Of a stretch of DNA of 64,000 nucleotides, positions 59,891 through 64,000 are shown in pieces. Where the stretch lies: NCBI RefSeq assembly GCF_015706575.1, contig NW_024037072.1, positions 16,059,162 through 16,123,161 of the forward strand, written 5' to 3'. The DNA comes from Patiria miniata. Its lineage: Eukaryota; Echinodermata; Asteroidea; Valvatida; Asterinidae. The notes beneath the pieces are model-generated. The model was not told where the DNA came from. It saw only the letters and a list, made by a program, of their open reading frames with translations, and ran no database searches. Position 1 is the stretch's first letter, and the number at the start of each line of letters is the position of its first letter. Position numbers and translations under genes: made by a program.

Positions 59891-62747
59891 CACTTGCGAT
59901 ATTTCATGGATTGCGAGCAATCCATTTGTCTAGCTCTCTTTTGGATGACACATTCAAATTCACGTTGTCGGCCTCGTTGAAATGTCGTTCAAGCCTGCCT
60001 CAGAGGTTCCGTCTTTTTAAGAAGAAAACCAACCACACGATCTTATGGTATCTGACTTTTTTTCAAAGTATGATATTTTATCCTTGAGTGACATTTTACA
60101 GGGATTTCGGGAATTCTTTTTATAAACTGTGCATTAGTTTATACATACTCAAGTCGAAATTGACACCAAAGGTTGATCTTCCGATAGGTGTAACAGCTCT
60201 TATCTCGGTCAAATTTCCTGGCTCAGCTAAATTTGGCATTTTGTTCTCAATCCGTATGTTTTTACTAGATGTCGGGGTTATCCACAATTGGTGCGGGGCT
60301 GAACAGTCTTCATTCATTGAGCTCAATTGGTTTTTGTTTTCTCCGCTTATTTTTTTTTTCATTTTCCGTCTCCCATCAAAATTATCCCGTCATCCGAATG
60401 GACGTATGTTTCTCCTTCATGTCTCTGCATTATAAATAATAACAATAAAAACAGGTCATGCGTACGGTTGATATCCAAGATTCAGATTGTTTTGATTAAA
60501 AAAATGCCCCCTCTGCCTCATTTGGTTTTTTTCCCACATAGTAACTCCCGAACTCTTGTTTATATATCTCTGTAATTTTCGTGACATACCTCTGTCAATT
60601 TGTATGTCATTTTATTTGTCAATTTGTATTGTCAATCGGAATGTCAATGTGAAAAAAAAAGGTTCAGTTGAATTGAACTGAATTGTATATCGGGTTCATA
60701 TTCTCTTATATTAATTTGTTTTAATCACATTTGCGAGCAACATAGTTTCGGAAAATAACCAAAAGGGACCTAGAAATAAACAAAACTGTTTCTACCAAAT
60801 CAACCCGAAAACGTCATGATATATCAATTTCTAACCTATTTTTTAAATTTTTATAATGGCCGACCTCGGTTAGCGGAACAACACCTTTTCCTGTCCTACA
60901 ATATTAATTAAATGCTAACTGGCTGCGACAAATTTCCCCTTGGCCTGTATCCGTTGCTTGATCTGTCAGGTGGCTGAGGGCGAATCCAAGGAGAAATCAA
61001 TCTGAAACGGCTAATTTTTTGCATAGAATTTTCGATGCAGAAAAAAGAGAGACATAAGAAAATAAATAAAGGAAAGCCCCTAGCTGATTTTTTCTCTCTT
61101 GTTTTTTTCCCCCCGTCTGGATAGCGTCCAAAGAACATGTCGTATTTGGCCTGATTGATGGTGGATATCGTGTAGATTTACCGGGTCTTTGTCAACCCTC
61201 TAGCAATGTTTGTGTGACAGGAGACGTACGAGGGCTCAGGAGACTGTAAAAGACTGCGGCCGTGATAAACCAAGAACAGTAAAAAAGAGAGGTCGGGCGA
61301 CTTCCCCAAGAATTGTTCTGCTGTGTGTGAAAGAAACCTATGTTAGGCTCAAAAACTAGCAGCGTTTTTTTTTAGCAACGCGTGGCGAAAATTGCAACAT
61401 GTATTATCTACTAGTGGCGTTGCCATGGATGTTCACCCGTAATTTGTTTCTACACGGATGCTCTGTTGTCATGGGAACATTTGCAAATCGATATCTACTG
61501 TCCAAAAAATAAGGTTAGGGAGGAAGCGGCTAATTTTAGACCCAAGGTTGATGGCATCATTGTTTCCGTCAGATTTACATCGTCAAATTTGTAGCAGACT
61601 TGATATTATTTTGTTTTCAGTTACTTCCCGTTTGGAAGTTGTGTGCTTTCATGTTAAAATTACATTGATTTTCTTCTTCTCGGTTTTTCTTTTACAAGCA
61701 TTCATCCAATGAGCGATTTTTAAACTATGATCTATAGGAATATACAAGAAAAAAAAAGGAATTTATTGTATTATGTCGAATAGTATTTACAACGGGGTAG
61801 CAATATGTTATGAAATAATGACAATGTCCGGTACGCCTACTGCCTTTTTTTCGTGAAGGCAATGCAATTGTTTTTCAAACTTGCTACCATCAGTGCAGGT
61901 TTACCTGGGATTAAGTTGCGGCAAAAACTACTGCCACATCTGTCTATTTTTTATATCCCTAAGTTCCTGGCAAGACGATTTCTTGTTAAATGCCAGCAGT
62001 GTCAGCTTAGTCAGTACATACTCCTCAGGCGATGTCTCATATGAGGATTATCGATGTCAGTGACGCGATTAACATTTCAACTGATGGCTCACTTATAGTT
62101 AAGACATTGAAAAAAAATCATAGCGAAAAATATACAGTGTAAAACGTTACGTGGATTTTTTATAACAGGCATTGCCACTTTACCTCGGATAAGATGATTT
62201 CCTCGTTTTTGACTGTTATTTTATGCCATTAAAAGTGAACATAAAGAGCATTGCGAAAATCCTTATGCAGCTTGGAATCTGTCTCAGATTTCGATAACTT
62301 CCCAGTTAGCATATCTGTCATTAGCAAACAGTTTTGATATAATGGTCTCTATTTTGTTCAGTCATCTTTTGAGCCTGATACCTTCCACGAACTGTGCTTT
62401 TATAAGCTTAATCTTTGAGGCCAGGCATAATCCTCTTTGCTCTTACGAGTATTATTCGTGTAAGATGCACAATGCGTTATAGACCCAGGATAGCAAACGT
62501 GGATAGAAGAGCACCCTCTCAGAGGAGTTTCTCAGGTGGAATTTTAAATCCTCGCCTTCCGCTCTGCCTTCGGCTTCGGGAGATTTTGAACCCTGGGTTG
62601 GGAGGTGGGGAACTACGGCTACTTATGGCTCAATTTTCTGCGACAGGAATGTCGATATCCTATAATAAATGGTAAAAAGTTAAGAGTATCCGCATTTGAT
62701 TTGGACGTTACAGGCGTCGAAATGATTCTGCACTCAGAAATGCAGCC

Positions 62748-63071
62748 GGCCTAGTCTCGGTCCAAGTCTGGATTTGCGTTTGTATTCCCCTATTTCGCAG
62801 CCAGCCCCGAACGTGGTAAAGCTGCTGCGGCGCTGGAGGTCTCTATCAACCAGATGAATCATATGCAGTCTTGGCAATATTGGCAGCGCTACGCAGAAAA
62901 ACCACGCGCGATACAGTGCGCATGAGGTATGCTCAGAAAGTCATGAGTAGCGCTGCCAATATTGTCGAAACTGGATTTGATTCATCTTGTTGATAGCGAT
63001 CTCGCTTGTCACGGGCCGGCTGTATAAGGGCATTAAATTCACATCCACTCTTGGACCAAGCCTACAGCCGA
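62748..63071. repeat. Foldback with arms of about 130-150 bp
   Basis: 62748-62895 and 62943-63071 are inverted copies around a loop of about 47 bp. Shared blocks, written as on the left arm, include GGTCCAAG, CTATCAAC, AGATGAATCA and CAATATTGGCAGCGCTAC. The left arm has some 25 extra bases. Read toward the centre, both arms keep one frame: INQMNHMQSWQYWQRYA on the plus strand and INKMNQIQFRQYWQRYS on the minus. The peptide is not recognised. No clear target duplication. Confidence 0.75.
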
Positions 63072-63621
63072 CCTTGAGACAAAGCAGGTATTTCGCAAAA
63101 CGGCATAGCGTCCCAACCTGCCCGTATGTTGTTAAACACCTCAAAATGTGTCAACCGTATTTTTTTTTCACGTAAAAGCTGTCCTTGCGCCATTCAAGGA
63201 TTGTGTTCAGAGCGATACGAATCTTGAGATGTTTTTTTGTTAAGGCTTATATCACCATCAGAACAAATTATGCAAATCCAAGCTTTTCAGGGAACAAACG
63301 GTTAATAAATTGCGGCTAGCAGGAACATATATATCAATATTGATATTAAACATTTAGCAAAGTTACCTTGTTTTTTTTTCTGGATGATCGTTTCCAAAGT
63401 TCCATAGCGACACCAGCACTTCTTAAAATGATGACACCTGTTTGGAATCAGACCATGTACATTATACTCCACCAAATTCCAAAAGAACGAGTAAACCTTT
63501 TTATTCACAAACACGGAACGCCGTGTTGTATGGGCCATAATCGATTTCAGCCATGGGTTATACACGCAGAATTTTTCTCAAAATTGTGTACTTTCGCCCC
63601 AGTGTTAGAAAAGTGTTGATA
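63072..63621. other. Gene-free stretch
   Basis: AT-rich unique DNA with a T-run at about 63371-63378. An 87-codon minus-strand frame (63302-63565) and an 83-codon plus-strand frame (63368-63619) overlap and are not recognised. Confidence 0.6.
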
Positions 63622-64000
63622 TTCATTTCATTCATTCTTCATTCGTTCATTTCTTTTATCTGTCTCAAATCGTGGCCCGGAGGGCCAAATTCCAAAAGAC
63701 AGTTAATTCTATAAGCGATTAAAACTTGCATAATACAAAAAAATGAGTAAAATAGGCAGGCAATAGATTAAAATTGTACGTAAAGAAACACCACATAACC
63801 AGGGAAACAGAACTATACAAGAAAGGAGGGACAACATGCAGCCCCCCCATACAAAAAAAACAAACATTGCGCACAGTATAATCACACAGAGCCGGCATTT
63901 AAAATGTTAATGAAGTAAAGGATGGGACTTTGTTGGAAGCGCTTGGTTGTAATAGGGAGTTGAGTTATGTGGTTACTGTTCCTTAGGTTCCTACCATGAC
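63622..64000 (-). mobile_element. LINE 3' end, cut by the window edge
   Basis: On the minus strand the edge carries a frame reading HGRNLRNSNHITQLPITTKR, then SPILYFINILNAG and a stop, a layout like the extreme C-terminus of non-LTR retrotransposon polyproteins. It is followed by a T-rich 3' untranslated part, GGCCCTCCGGGCC, and a GAATGAA-type short tandem tail ending at about 63622. Tails of this kind are usual for CR1-group LINEs. Only about 380 bp are inside the window, so clade and completeness cannot be judged. Confidence 0.55.

Larger units (their letters stand above)
56891..62747. other. Long gene-free stretch
   Basis: Holds a 128-codon minus-strand frame (57828-58214) and a 115-codon plus-strand frame (60088-60435), neither recognised. 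It also has a 17-bp direct repeat at 59109 and 59338, a 16-bp tandem dimer, a three-unit AT-rich tandem repeat at 59757-59890, and TGTCAATTTGTAT-type short repeats at 60592-60650. One TAGGCCTA is at 59007-59014. Confidence 0.6.

Overview
This window looks like AT-rich, largely gene-free nuclear DNA from an animal, probably a marine invertebrate. The signs are short stop-riddled reading frames throughout, many small DNA transposons, a CR1-like LINE, a tRNA-derived SINE, minisatellite and microsatellite DNA, and long G/C and A/T homopolymers. The palindromic word TAGGCCTA occurs 11 times by eye. I recall such words being common in echinoderm and other invertebrate deuterostome DNA, but that is memory, not a search, so the placement is weak. 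I recognise no complete cellular protein gene. The best host-gene hint is one possible first coding exon at 17842-18069, and it is weak.

Layout. 1-14 kb: mostly unique DNA with three well-delimited DNA transposons: a palindromic TA-flanked MITE (4437-4715), a 1.35-kb hAT-like element (6934-8284), and a 1.0-kb hAT-like element (10941-11944) with a perfect 8-bp target duplication and subterminal arrays of a GACTCGAGTC palindrome. 14-33 kb: one copy of an unassigned ~480-bp inverted-repeat family (14108-14586), the exon candidate, a CpG-rich patch (19.2-19.7 kb), palindromes, a lone pogo-like end and several small duplications. 33-37 kb: a G/C-run hAT MITE, then a layered transposon stack. In the stack a second copy of the 14.1-kb family is split by a CR1-like LINE, which is itself hit by two MITEs. 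39-40 kb: a 1-kb unit bounded by a perfect 18-bp inverted repeat, holding a two-copy duplication. 42-45 kb: two diverged copies of a noncoding segment and a mariner-type MITE. 50 kb: a foldback. 51.4-53.3 kb: a ~40-bp-unit minisatellite with a larger-period duplication, split by a TA-inserting element. 56.7 kb: a SINE. 62.7-63.1 kb: a second foldback. 63.6-64 kb: the 3' end of another LINE, cut by the window edge.

Nothing here reads as an operon or a cellular system. What is informative is the repeat biology: clean target duplications, insertion order readable from nesting, and two foldbacks whose arms share short peptide-like stretches. Identities are estimated by eye, and no database or alignment was run.
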